From JAGWJU01 sp035533295 (GTDB lineage: Bacteria; Elusimicrobiota; Elusimicrobia; UBA1565; UBA9628), in assembly GCA_035533295.1 (NCBI GenBank), contig DATLUA010000040.1, forward strand, positions 6,942-70,941: 64,000 nt of DNA, given 5' to 3'. Within the stretch, counting starts at the first letter, position 1; each line of letters starts with the position of its first letter. A program made the position numbers and the translations under genes. A model generated the notes under the pieces. It did not search any database, was not told the origin of the DNA, and saw only the letters and a list, made by a program, of their open reading frames with translations. Shown here in pieces: positions 15,842 to 24,600 of the stretch.

Positions 15842-18120
15842 GTCAGCAAGCCTCCCCCCTTGGGCCCGCCGACGCCCGCCGCCGGCGGCGCCTTGCCGGA
15901 AACTCCGGGCTTGGTCTCCCGGTAGACCGAGAGCGGAACCTCCAGCCCCTTAAGCTTGAACTCCTCCTGGAAAGTCGGGATGTAGCCGCAGCCCGAAAAA
16001 TAGCCGATGCTCTGGCCCTGCTCGTTGACCGTGGTCTGGTGGAAGCGGAAAATGTCCCGCATGTTGATCTGCATTCCCTCGCGACCCGTGACCTCGGTGA
16101 TGTAGGTGACCCGCCGTTTGCCGTCCGAAAAGCGCGTGAGCTGGATGAAGATGTTGACGGCGCTGGAAATCATCTCCACCAAGACGGACATGGGCAGCTC
16201 GGAGCCCGCCATCAAGCACATGGCCGAGAGGCGGGAGATGGCGTCCGAGGGCGAATTGGCGTGAAGCGTGGTGAGACTGCCTTCGTGGCCCGTGTTCATG
16301 GCCTGAAGCATGTCCAGCGCCTCGCCGCCGCGGCACTCGCCGACCACGATGCGGTCCGGGCGCATGCGCAGGCAGTTCTTGACCAAATCGCGGATGCTCA
16401 CCTCACCCTTGCCCTCGATGTTGGCCGGGCGGCCCTCAAGTCGCACCCAGTGCTTTTTAGCCAGCCGCAGCTCGGCGGTGTCCTCGACCGTGATGATGCG
16501 CTCGCCGTCCGGGATGTAGTTGGAGAGCATATTAAGGAAGGTGGTTTTTCCGGTGCCGGTGCCGCCGGAAATAATGACGTTTTTACGCAATAAAACGCAT
16601 TTTTCCAGGAAATCAATCATTTCCTGGGTGCATGAGCCGAAGGTAACGAGCTGGTTGGGCGTGTAGGGCTTGGCGGAAAAGCGCCGGATGGTCAAGGTCG
16701 GGCCCGAGACCGCCAAGGGCGCGATGATGGCGTTGACGCGGGAGCCGTCCTTCAAGCGCGCGTCGACCAACGGGACCGATTCGTCGATGCGCCGGCCAAC
16801 GGGCGCCACGATGCGCTTGATGACCTGGATGACCTGCTCGTCGTTCCTAAAGCGCATGGGCAGAAGCACCAGCTGCCCTTGGCGCTCGATATAAATCTTG
16901 TCGGCCGCGATGACCATGATTTCATTCACGCTGGGGTCGCGCAGCAGGGACTGCAGGGGGCCTAGGCCCAGGATTTCATCCACCAACTCGCCGATGAACT
17001 GCTCCCGCTGCGCGCGAGACAGCGCCAGATTGCGCTCCTTTTGCATGAGCGCCTCGATGATCCCCGCGACCTTGGTCCGGTTCTCCTCGTTCTGGGTCTG
17101 ATCGTCGGAAATGCGCACGTGCTCCGTTTCCATCGCCGCGACCACGCTTTTATGCATCTTGCCCTTAAGCTCATCCCAAAAAGCGGGGACGGCGCCGGAG
17201 ACGGGAAGGCTAGCGGAAGGCTTGGCGGGCGCCGCCGATTCTCCGGCCGCCGGCGCCGCCGCGGACTTCCAGAGAAAATCCGCGGCTTGGCCGAACTCCT
17301 GGCCGGAAACCGCGGAGTCCCAGCTTTTGAGCCCGGGTTGGACCTGCAAGGTGCGGCCCAGGACCAGGCGCAGCTGCTTGACCCATTCACTCTGCAGCGA
17401 TTCCACGACCAGGATTTTCTGGGTGTTCGCGCACTCCGGCAGGAGATCGTCCCAAGGCATGTACGCCAGCACGCGCTTGTTCATCGTGCTGAAAAACCGA
17501 TCGACCTCCTTGGGCGAGAGCGCGCCCGGCAGATTGGCCTGATTGATGATGATCTCGAAGCGCTCCAAGGGGAAATGCAGGTTCTTGAACTCCCCGAACA
17601 GGGAATACGTCGCCTCGAAATGGGAGCGCTGCGGCAGGCAGGTCCAGAACACGAGGTCGGCCACGTCGAAGGCGAAAACCTGCATGGGGAGATACGGATC
17701 GACGTCCATGAACAAGTCGTACTCCTCGGACAAGGCGCCCAGGATATGCGCCGCGGCCTGTGGGGACAGCGCCATGATTTCCTGGCGCTTTTTCGCCAGC
17801 GGGAGCAGGCCCACTCCCCATTTGGTCATGGGAATGCGGCCGCGCAAGAGCCGGCCCACGCCGCCAGTGGAATTTTCCCCGATGATCGGCACGAGGCTCG
17901 CCAAGGACGGCGGCTCAAGAGCCATCTGGAAGCTCAGGTCGTCCCGGCAAAGAGGATCCATGTGCACGATGAGGACTTTCCGGTTCTGGCTGCCGGCCCA
18001 GGCCAAAGCGAGATTAAGGGCTAAAGTGCTCTTGCCCACGCCTTCGCGGGGTCCCGAGAACACTACGACGCGGCCCGGTCCCGCCTTGGGAGCCGCCGCG
18101 GTGCCGCCGAGTTCTGCCAT
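15838..18120 (-). CDS. Fusion of CpaE/TadZ-like ATPase and CpaF/TadA secretion ATPase
   Basis: 760 residues. The N-terminal part (about 15-260) is a MinD/ParA-type ATPase with the P-loop GPREGVGKST (23-32) and the strand LFMDVDPYLP, as in CpaE/TadZ, which places the apparatus in the cell. A Pro/Ala linker (285-310) leads to a complete CpaF: FIGELVDEILGLGPLQSLL, RRIDESVPLVDARLKDGSR, Walker A SGGTGTGKTT (about 518-527), Asp/Glu box ITVEDTAELRL, MRPDRIVVGECRGGEALD and TLHANSPSDAISRL. CpaF powers Flp pilus assembly. The two are normally separate genes. Neighbours are the secretin (7 nt upstream) and tadB (ATGA overlap). Confidence 0.93.
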   Translation of the reverse strand: MAELGGTAAAPKAGPGRVVVFSGPREGVGKSTLALNLALAWAGSQNRKVLIVHMDPLCRDDLSFQMALEPPSLASLVPIIGENSTGGVGRLLRGRIPMTKWGVGLLPLAKKRQEIMALSPQAAAHILGALSEEYDLFMDVDPYLPMQVFAFDVADLVFWTCLPQRSHFEATYSLFGEFKNLHFPLERFEIIINQANLPGALSPKEVDRFFSTMNKRVLAYMPWDDLLPECANTQKILVVESLQSEWVKQLRLVLGRTLQVQPGLKSWDSAVSGQEFGQAADFLWKSAAAPAAGESAAPAKPSASLPVSGAVPAFWDELKGKMHKSVVAAMETEHVRISDDQTQNEENRTKVAGIIEALMQKERNLALSRAQREQFIGELVDEILGLGPLQSLLRDPSVNEIMVIAADKIYIERQGQLVLLPMRFRNDEQVIQVIKRIVAPVGRRIDESVPLVDARLKDGSRVNAIIAPLAVSGPTLTIRRFSAKPYTPNQLVTFGSCTQEMIDFLEKCVLLRKNVIISGGTGTGKTTFLNMLSNYIPDGERIITVEDTAELRLAKKHWVRLEGRPANIEGKGEVSIRDLVKNCLRMRPDRIVVGECRGGEALDMLQAMNTGHEGSLTTLHANSPSDAISRLSAMCLMAGSELPMSVLVEMISSAVNIFIQLTRFSDGKRRVTYITEVTGREGMQINMRDIFRFHQTTVNEQGQSIGYFSGCGYIPTFQEEFKLKGLEVPLSVYRETKPGVSGKAPPAAGVGGPKGGGLLT

Positions 18121-18127
18121 AAAATCC

Positions 18128-18889
18128 CTACTTCACGATTTTCATGGTGATGAAAAGATAAAGGGAGTCCTCCGAATCGATGACGCTTTTATGGGTGAAA
18201 AGCCAGCCCAAAATCGGGATGCGCCCCAGGAAAGGAACGCGGGACGTTGAAACGTTCTTGGAGCTCGACTTCAAGCCGCCGATGACGATGGTGTCCCCGC
18301 TCTTGACCTCGACCGTGGACTTGATTTCCCGGTCGGTCACCGAGGGCACGGAGGTGTTGCCCACTTGGACCGTGTGGGAAAAGTCCGGCGCCTGATTGGT
18401 GACGTAGATAGCCGCCACGATGTCGCCCTTTTTATTCGGATCCAAAATCGGCTTGACGTCGAGCATGGTCACGACTTCCTTCAAATCCACGCCGACGCTT
18501 CCCGTCGCTCCGACCACCGGATAAGGAATTTTGCTGCCCACCTTGAAATCGGCCTGGCTTCCGGCCTGCACCACGACGCTCGGATTGGACAGCGTCTGCG
18601 CCTTGCCCTCGGTCGTCAGCATCGACAACGACGCCTGCAGCGCGGTCTGCCGGGCGAAATCGCCGATGGCGAAGATGCCGGTCGGAATCGCTTTTTCCGC
18701 GAAATTAATCCCGCTTCCAAACGGCGGCCAGGTCACGCCCATTTCGTTGTCCACCGATCCGGAAATTTCCACGAGATCCGCCGATATCTCGATAAGCGGC
18801 GTGGTATCCGGCTGGGCCTGCGCCCAAAGCCGGGCCGGGCGCCATAAAGCCAGCGCCAGCGCCGTCGCCGCGATCAGTTGTCGTCTCAT
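18128..18889 (-). CDS. Short secretin-like protein of the Tad locus (CpaC/RcpA C-domain)
   Basis: 253 residues with a signal peptide (to about residue 24). The secretin homology domain fills most of it: ALQASLSMLTTEGKAQTLSNP, VVVQAGSQADFKVG, then TDREIKSTVEVKSGDTIVIGG, RVPFLGRIPILGWLF and a final FITMKIVK. Ordinary CpaC has 450-600 residues with BON and N-domains before this core; these are absent here. It should form or belong to the outer-membrane pore for the Flp fibre. Whether so short a protein makes a gated channel alone, or with the TPR protein or PorV-like barrel nearby, is open. It follows cpaB by 43 nt. Confidence 0.85.
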   Translation of the reverse strand: MRRQLIAATALALALWRPARLWAQAQPDTTPLIEISADLVEISGSVDNEMGVTWPPFGSGINFAEKAIPTGIFAIGDFARQTALQASLSMLTTEGKAQTLSNPSVVVQAGSQADFKVGSKIPYPVVGATGSVGVDLKEVVTMLDVKPILDPNKKGDIVAAIYVTNQAPDFSHTVQVGNTSVPSVTDREIKSTVEVKSGDTIVIGGLKSSSKNVSTSRVPFLGRIPILGWLFTHKSVIDSEDSLYLFITMKIVK

Positions 18890-18932
18890 GATGTCGCCCT
18901 GTTGCCGAAAAGTTCTAACGTCTTACGCTAAA

Positions 18933-19691
18933 TCAATGCGAAAAAAGCTGCCGGAAGCTCGCCATTTGCATCGGGTGAAGCTCCACGTCTCCTTGGCCGC
19001 GCAAAATGACGGTCGTGTTTCCTTCCTTGCGGGAAAGCGCCAAATACTGGGCCTCGTCGGGATTAAGCGCCAAGCCGATGACGGCCTTTTGCGCCAGGAC
19101 GCTGCCTTGCGCCTCGCTTCCGGACATCTTCTTGAACTGCGCCGCGTTCATGCCCTGGCCCATGTTGTCGCCCACGGAAAGGACCAGGATATCCTGCAAA
19201 ATCGTCGCGGTCACCTGCTGCTCGCTGCCGTCCGCCATCTTCGCGTTGAAAGTCACCAGCACGTCCACGCGGTCGCCGGGCTTGATGAGCGGCTCCAATT
19301 CCGGATCGATGGGCAAAATGGCGCCGCGGTACCCCGGCGGGATCTTCACGGAAAGCCCCGCGTCCGGGGACATGACGCTCAGCTCCGACTGGGTGATTTG
19401 ATCGCCCATGGGAATGCGCACGCGGGTGACTAGGTTGTCGATCATCTTGAGGTCCGCCGGGCTCTTGACCTCGAACGCGTCTTGGGCCATGTACTTGCGG
19501 GGAATCTCTATGGTGTCGACCATGCTTTCCTGCAGGACGGTCCGCTGCGGGATGTCGTAGCGCGCGACGATGACCTCGGCCATGGAGTACGCGTTGCTCA
19601 GCGCCCGCTCCTTGCTGGTCAGCACGATGAAGTAGATGAGCCCCGCGGCCATGGCGATGATGAACGGCAGCAAGACGTTTTTCTTATCCAT
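18933..19691 (-). CDS. cpaB: Flp pilus assembly protein CpaB/RcpC
   Basis: 252 residues. One N-terminal membrane helix (about 7-25) is followed by a SAF domain (VIVARYDIPQRTVLQESMV, then RIPMGDQITQSEL) and the CpaB core (IPPGYRGAILPIDPE, IKPGDRVDVLVTF, TILQDILVLSVG). Last comes the typical ALNPDEAQYLALSRKEG. CpaB is an inner-membrane/periplasmic part of the Tad machine thought to contact the secretin and possibly peptidoglycan. It starts 3 nt after the tadE stop (TAA then ACT), so the two are surely co-transcribed. Confidence 0.92.
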   Translation of the reverse strand: MDKKNVLLPFIIAMAAGLIYFIVLTSKERALSNAYSMAEVIVARYDIPQRTVLQESMVDTIEIPRKYMAQDAFEVKSPADLKMIDNLVTRVRIPMGDQITQSELSVMSPDAGLSVKIPPGYRGAILPIDPELEPLIKPGDRVDVLVTFNAKMADGSEQQVTATILQDILVLSVGDNMGQGMNAAQFKKMSGSEAQGSVLAQKAVIGLALNPDEAQYLALSRKEGNTTVILRGQGDVELHPMQMASFRQLFSH

Positions 19692-19694
19692 AGT

Positions 19695-20162
19695 TTATTG
19701 CGGCAAAGGCTGCTCGATGGGCATACGCACGGTCGTGCTGATGGTCCGGTGGCCGCTCCCAATGGGCGTGGCCAGCAGAATGCTGCTGATCGGAAAAACC
19801 AGCGGAACCTCATAGGTTCCCGTCACCAGAAGATCGTAATTCTGGACCTGCGCCTGGTTGTCCTCGAGGGTCGCGAGGTCCTGCGACGCCACCGTCGCGC
19901 CCTTGATCATCCGGGACATGAAGGTCTGCAGCGTCGGCGTCACGTCCTGCGGCTGCCCCCCGTTGGGGCCTTCCGCGATCATGGCTCCGATGCGCGCGCA
20001 CTCGTACGTCGCATGGTTAAGCATGATGACCCAGAACGCCAGATAGCCCATTTCCATGATGGTAAAGACGATGGTCAGGAAGACCGGGAGAATGAGGAGC
20101 ACCTCCACCATCGCTTGCCCCCCATTGTCCCGACCCGACCCGCGCCTGCGTCTGTGCGTCAC
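19695..20162 (-). CDS. tadE: TadE-like minor pseudopilin
   Basis: 155 residues. A basic leader (MTHRRRRGSGRDNGG) is followed by QAMVEVLLILPVFLTIVF, the TadE-type signal: cleavage before a hydrophobic helix with Glu at +5 by a TadV-type peptidase. LNHATYECARIGAMIA is the usual following helix. The C-terminal beta-rich part ends in a Pro-rich tail. TadE pseudopilins are needed for Flp fibre formation. No TadF partner or TadV peptidase is seen in this locus, so maturation may depend on a peptidase elsewhere. Confidence 0.88.
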   Translation of the reverse strand: MTHRRRRGSGRDNGGQAMVEVLLILPVFLTIVFTIMEMGYLAFWVIMLNHATYECARIGAMIAEGPNGGQPQDVTPTLQTFMSRMIKGATVASQDLATLEDNQAQVQNYDLLVTGTYEVPLVFPISSILLATPIGSGHRTISTTVRMPIEQPLPQ

Positions 20163-20180
20163 GGACCAAGCGCCGGCGCG

Positions 20181-20399
20181 TCATCCGCCGTTGGGATTGG
20201 CCAGATTGCCCGCCGCGCCGCTGATGGACTGGGATATCTGATTGAAGAGATTGGGCAGATACTTCTTGATCGCCACGCCGACGATCAAGGCTCCCGCGAC
20301 GATGACGGACAGCAAAAGCAGATATTCGACCGTATTCTGCCCTTTTTCCCCGCGCGCCCGAGACAGCGCCCGCGTCAGCCTCAGCTTCATTTCGATCAT
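20181..20399 (-). CDS. flp: Flp-type major pilin
   Basis: 72 residues. The leader MIEMKLRLTRALSRARGEKG is followed by QNTVEYLLLLSVIVAGALIV, the Flp signature with Glu-Tyr at mature positions 5-6, and a short polar tail ending NPNGG. The mature subunit would be about 50 residues and build the Tad fibre. A very strong ribosome site (AGGAGGAGG) lies before the ATG, fitting high expression. It is followed after 18 nt by tadE and preceded by a second, diverged Flp-like gene. Confidence 0.9.
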   Translation of the reverse strand: MIEMKLRLTRALSRARGEKGQNTVEYLLLLSVIVAGALIVGVAIKKYLPNLFNQISQSISGAAGNLANPNGG

Positions 20400-20432
20400 G
20401 CCTCCTCCTAATTTGATGTTTTTTAACGCCGT

Positions 20433-20597
20433 TCAATAATAGGACGTCAAAATCTTGACTCCAGCGGCCTTGAAGAGCGTCCCCAACTGGCCCTGTAGGA
20501 AGCGGAACATGCCCGCGAAAAACAGAACCAGGGCCATGCTGATCAACAAATATTCCACTGTTGACTGTCCGCGCTCTTTTTTCCCGCGAATCTCCAT
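20433..20597 (-). CDS. Second, diverged Flp-type pilin
   Basis: 54 residues: leader MEIRGKKERG, then QSTVEYLLISMALVLFFAG and a tail KILTSYY with no Gly/Asn-rich end. The Gly-Gln-x-Thr-Val-Glu-Tyr-Leu-Leu motif matches the neighbouring Flp pilin, so it should be processed and exported by the same Tad machine, perhaps as an initiator or tip subunit. AGAGGGA precedes the ATG by about eight bases. A strong promoter (TTGACA, 17 nt, TACACT) lies just upstream, making this the first gene of the Tad transcript. Confidence 0.85.
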   Translation of the reverse strand: MEIRGKKERGQSTVEYLLISMALVLFFAGMFRFLQGQLGTLFKAAGVKILTSYY

Positions 20598-20614
20598 GTC
20601 GCCATCCCTCTGGC

Positions 20615-20643
20615 AGTGTAACAGCGCCGTTTCTCATTGTCAA
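20615..20643 (-). promoter_or_regulatory. Strong sigma70-type promoter of the Tad/Flp operon
   Basis: On the minus strand a perfect -35 TTGACA (20643-20638), a 17-nt spacer and -10 TACACT (20620-20615). The start would be near 20608, 11 nt before the ATG of the short Flp pilin, with its ribosome site inside the leader. It separates the Tad genes from the PorV/FlgD-Ig pair upstream. Confidence 0.7.
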
Positions 20644-20665
20644 GATGTTCATGATTAAAAAACCA

Positions 20666-21646
20666 TTAAAACTTAACGGTCATTGAAATTTGCTCGACCA
20701 CTCCCAGAGCGCCGAACGGGACAAACGCGTAGTCTATTCCGAGTCCGTAGCCGAACGCCTCGGACGTGTACATCCCCAGCCCGAACGTAAAACCCGAGGT
20801 TTCGTTGAGGTGCAGGGTCTGCAGCGCCCCGTTGAAGCTTTGCCCCATGTTGTTGAGATTGGACCAGCCGGCGCGCAAGGTCAGTTGGGCCACTTCCAGG
20901 TACTGCTCCGGAATCTGGAATTCCGCGCCGATGCCCACGTGAGTATTATCATCGGCCGGCTTATTGACCTCGCAGCTCAGGGTCAAAAAATCGTTGAGCC
21001 GCCAACCCACGCCGCCGCGGACAATCGAGGACACGTCCGACATCCGCGCGCCCAAGTTCTGCGCGGCGAAGCCAAGAGAGAGCCGCTGGTTGGGCTGAAA
21101 AATGGCGCCCAAATCGCCCACCAAGCTGTCATGAACGGCCCCGGCGTTGTCCTCATGGACTTCCCGCAGCGTCGCTCCCAGAAAAAGACGCTCGTACCAG
21201 AATGACCGCGCGACCGCCACGCTGCCGAAACCGTCGTGGACCTGGACCGTGGAATTAGGCTGGGGAATGCCGTTTTGATCCCGGACGTCGAAATTACTAT
21301 CGCTGATATAGGAGAAATTTCCGCCGACCACGGTGCGGCCGAAAGGCTGGACGTAAGCCATGTACACCGGCGTGTCAAGGCCTTGAACGTAGCTGAGATA
21401 AGAATACTGCAGTTCCCGCTCCTCGGCGCGCGCGATGCCGGCCGGGTTCCAAATCATGGCGTCGGCGCCCTCGGCGACGGCCACGAAGGCGTTGCCCAAG
21501 GCCATGGCGCGGGCCGAGCCTTGATTCAGATAAAGGAAGGCCGCGCCGCCCGTGCCCGCGGCGGGATTAATGGCATTCGCCCAAAGAGCTTTGCGCCCCC
21601 GAACAAGGAGCAGGCCCGCCGCGAAAAGCAAAGCTCGCCGTTTCAT
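20666..21646 (-). CDS. PorV/PorQ-like (UPF0164-type) outer-membrane beta barrel
   Basis: 326 residues. A signal peptide (to about 24) is followed by the family signature NQGSARAMALGNAFVAVAEGADAMIWNPAGIA, seen here in parts (SARAMALGNAFVAV and ADAMIWNPAGIA), then alternating hydrophobic strands to a terminal Phe (ISMTVKF), as in barrels inserted by BAM. PorV relatives in Bacteroidota shuttle type IX substrates; in other phyla the role is less clear. Its ATG overlaps the stop of the 1269-residue FlgD-Ig protein by ATGA, which argues that the two work together as exporter or anchor and surface protein. The Tad promoter begins 22 nt after its stop. Confidence 0.82.
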   Translation of the reverse strand: MKRRALLFAAGLLLVRGRKALWANAINPAAGTGGAAFLYLNQGSARAMALGNAFVAVAEGADAMIWNPAGIARAEERELQYSYLSYVQGLDTPVYMAYVQPFGRTVVGGNFSYISDSNFDVRDQNGIPQPNSTVQVHDGFGSVAVARSFWYERLFLGATLREVHEDNAGAVHDSLVGDLGAIFQPNQRLSLGFAAQNLGARMSDVSSIVRGGVGWRLNDFLTLSCEVNKPADDNTHVGIGAEFQIPEQYLEVAQLTLRAGWSNLNNMGQSFNGALQTLHLNETSGFTFGLGMYTSEAFGYGLGIDYAFVPFGALGVVEQISMTVKF

Positions 21647-24600
21647 TGCAGGAGTATTTTCTTGACGGTCTGATAGACTTCCGCTCCGCCCAACGTCCCC
21701 TCTTCACGGATGACCGCGTAGTAGATGCCGCGCGCCACGGTCCGGCCGGCCTGGTTGGCCTTGTTCCAAACGAACGTCACCGGCCCGGCGTTATAGCTGG
21801 GCGCGGTATTGGGAAAGTCATGCGTGTAGACAAGCTCCCCGGCGATGTTGTAAATCCGCAAATGCGCGACGGCCTGCACCGGGAAGTATATCTGGAACGT
21901 CGCGGTCGGATAGTTGCCGGGCACGGGGTTGGGATAGACGAAGGTGTTCCCCTCGAAATCTCCCTGGGGATCGGCCGATGCGCCGCGCGTGACCGGAATC
22001 TCGCCGAAAGATTGGAAATCGTTGGCCAGAGCGCTCGGCACGAGGACGTTCCCCGTGATGTCGTCGATGGCGTTCATATCGGTCGAAGCCGAAATGGTGA
22101 ATTCATAGTTGCCGTCGGGAACCTTGGAATAAGTCATATCCGTTCCATTCCAAACGGTCTGCGCCTGCGTCCGCGCCGGCTCGACGCCGACGATAAGCTT
22201 GATCAGGGAAATCGACGCGGGAGGCGTCGGGTTGCCGAAGGGATCAAAAGTTGTCCCCGGTTTGTAAATCTTGATGGCCACCTTCATCGGCTGGGAGACC
22301 TGATAGAAAATGGTGCCGCTGGGATGCGCCGCGTCCATGATGGTGGCGGCCTCGTCGTAGACCTGCAGAGGCTGATAGGCGACGGTGGCCTCGGCCGTGG
22401 ACAAAGACAATTGGGAATTCTCGGAGGCAATGTCCTGCGCCAAGACCTCGACCGTGTAGAATCCGGGAGCGAGGTAATGGCCGCTGTCGTCCAAACCGTC
22501 CCAGACGTCGCTGATGGAAATGCCTCCGTCCCGTTCCTGGCCGGCAATCACGGTCCGAACGACGTTAAAAGGCGCGTTGGTGTTCAGAACCCGAATGGTC
22601 ACCGAAGAGACGCGCGTCAGCGAGTAGTCGATGGTGTAGGGAGGCAGCTGCACCGTGGCCGCGGCGCTGGAGTTGAAGAGCTGCGGAATGGTGGGGTTGA
22701 CGGCGAAGGTCGGGAAGCCCACGTATCCTCTTTGCACCGCCACCGTCCCCTCGATTTTATCCGTCGCGTACATAGCCGGCGTGGAGGTGGACTGCGCCAC
22801 GAAATCGTAAACATAATCCCCATCAGGCACGGTCAGGCCGTTGATGTCCCGGCCGTTCCAATTCTCCGTCACGTGGAAGCGCCCCGCTCGGAAACCGTAG
22901 ATGCTTATAATTGGAGCGACCTCGGCTCCGCCCGGGCCCACGACGTCCGCGCAGTTGCCGCCGACCAACTGCCCGCACGGCGGCCAATCGGTGCTCTGGT
23001 TTTTGAATATTGTGCCCGGAGGGTAGATGTTCCAAGCGACGTTCATGTTGTTGGAAAGCTGATACGTCAAGGACGCGACGTCTCCCGTGGTGCCGACCAG
23101 GAGCGGCTGCACTTGGACGTCGGTGATGCGGAACAAGTCCACGGGGAACATGACCGTCGTCGTCGTGACCTGCGCAGGGACGAAAGGATCGGAGGCCGCC
23201 AACTGCGCGATGTACACGCCTGAACTCACCACCTGGCCGTTGTCGCCCACGCCGTCCGACCAGGTTTCGGAAATTCCCGTGTTTCCCGGACGGATCTCGT
23301 TGTTGACCAAGGTTTTGACCACTTGGCCCAAGGAATTGATAATCACGAAATTCACGTTGGCCTCGCGCGACAAGGAGTAGTCGAACGTGAAGGGATCAAT
23401 CCCGGTCACGGGCGGACTGGATCCCACGACCGTGGTAATCGGCGTGATTTGGCTGACTCCCACGTAGCCGCGCGAGATGGGAATAAAGCCGGTCTTGGCC
23501 ACGGAAGTCCAGATGCGATCATCGCCCGGGCTTCCCGAAGTGCACGCCCCGCTTTGGCAGAATGGGAAGCCTTCCTGGGACGGCAAATCGGCGTACATGA
23601 CGAAGACATAATCGCCGTCCGGCATGACCTGCTCGGAGTTGTTCAGGCCGTCCCAAAAGGTGACCACGGGCGTCCGGGAAATCTGCTGCGTCACGAAATG
23701 CTTGATGGGCGCGACCAAACTAACCGCATTGCCTCCGCTGCAGCCGCCGCTGGAGGGTTCGAAATCTTTGGGCGTCCCGATTCCGCCGACAGCGGGCTGC
23801 GAGTCCAAGGACACGCTGTTGACGTTGTTCAAGGATGAGCAGAACGTCGTCCCGGGCGGGTAAACGTCGACGTAGACCGTGGCCGGCTCGGTCAGCGTGT
23901 AGGTCAGCACGGCCAGGGAGGTGGAGCCCCCCAAAAGCGGCTGGACCTGGATGTCGGTGATTTGAAGAGGATCGAGGCTGATTTGAGATGTGGTCGCGTA
24001 GGAAAGATCCTGCCCGTATTGATCCACCGAATTGGACTGCAACGTCGCCAAATAGTTGCCGGGCGGCATTATCTGGCCGTTGTTGTCCCGTCCATCCCAG
24101 GCATCCCCGTCAGTCAAAGATCCATTGGGGACGCCTTCGCCGGGCTCCGGCAAGCCCGGAACAACGGATCGAATAATAGAGGCACTGGGCGGCTCCGAGA
24201 TGTCAAGATAAAAAGACGCATCCTGAGATAGTCGGTAAGTGATGTTATATGGTTCCGCAGCTACGCCCGTAATTTTTCCAACAATCGTCGGAGTCGACTG
24301 GATCGCATGCACATCGTTCGCGTTAACCACAATCGGCTGTTGCGAAACGATATTATCCGTCTGCCCAGGTTGCTCTGAGTTGGCATCATAGGTGGAGCCC
24401 TGCGGATAAGCGCTTTGCGCGCTAACTTGGATGTTGCCTTGAGTTCCGACTTGGTTTGTCGTTACAGTCGCTCGGACGCCGTACTCTCCATCGGATCGTC
24501 CGAATCCACCCTGAATGTTGATGCTTCCATCCCAAATCACGCAGTAAGGCCCGAGAGGGCCCGTGCAGGCGGGATTCGTTTGCACCTGCGTTGAGTTAGT

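Noticed and set aside
19692..19697. TAAACT directly before the cpaB ATG
   Set aside because: The TAA is the tadE stop codon, no -35 box fits, and the mRNA would start inside cpaB. Chance match.
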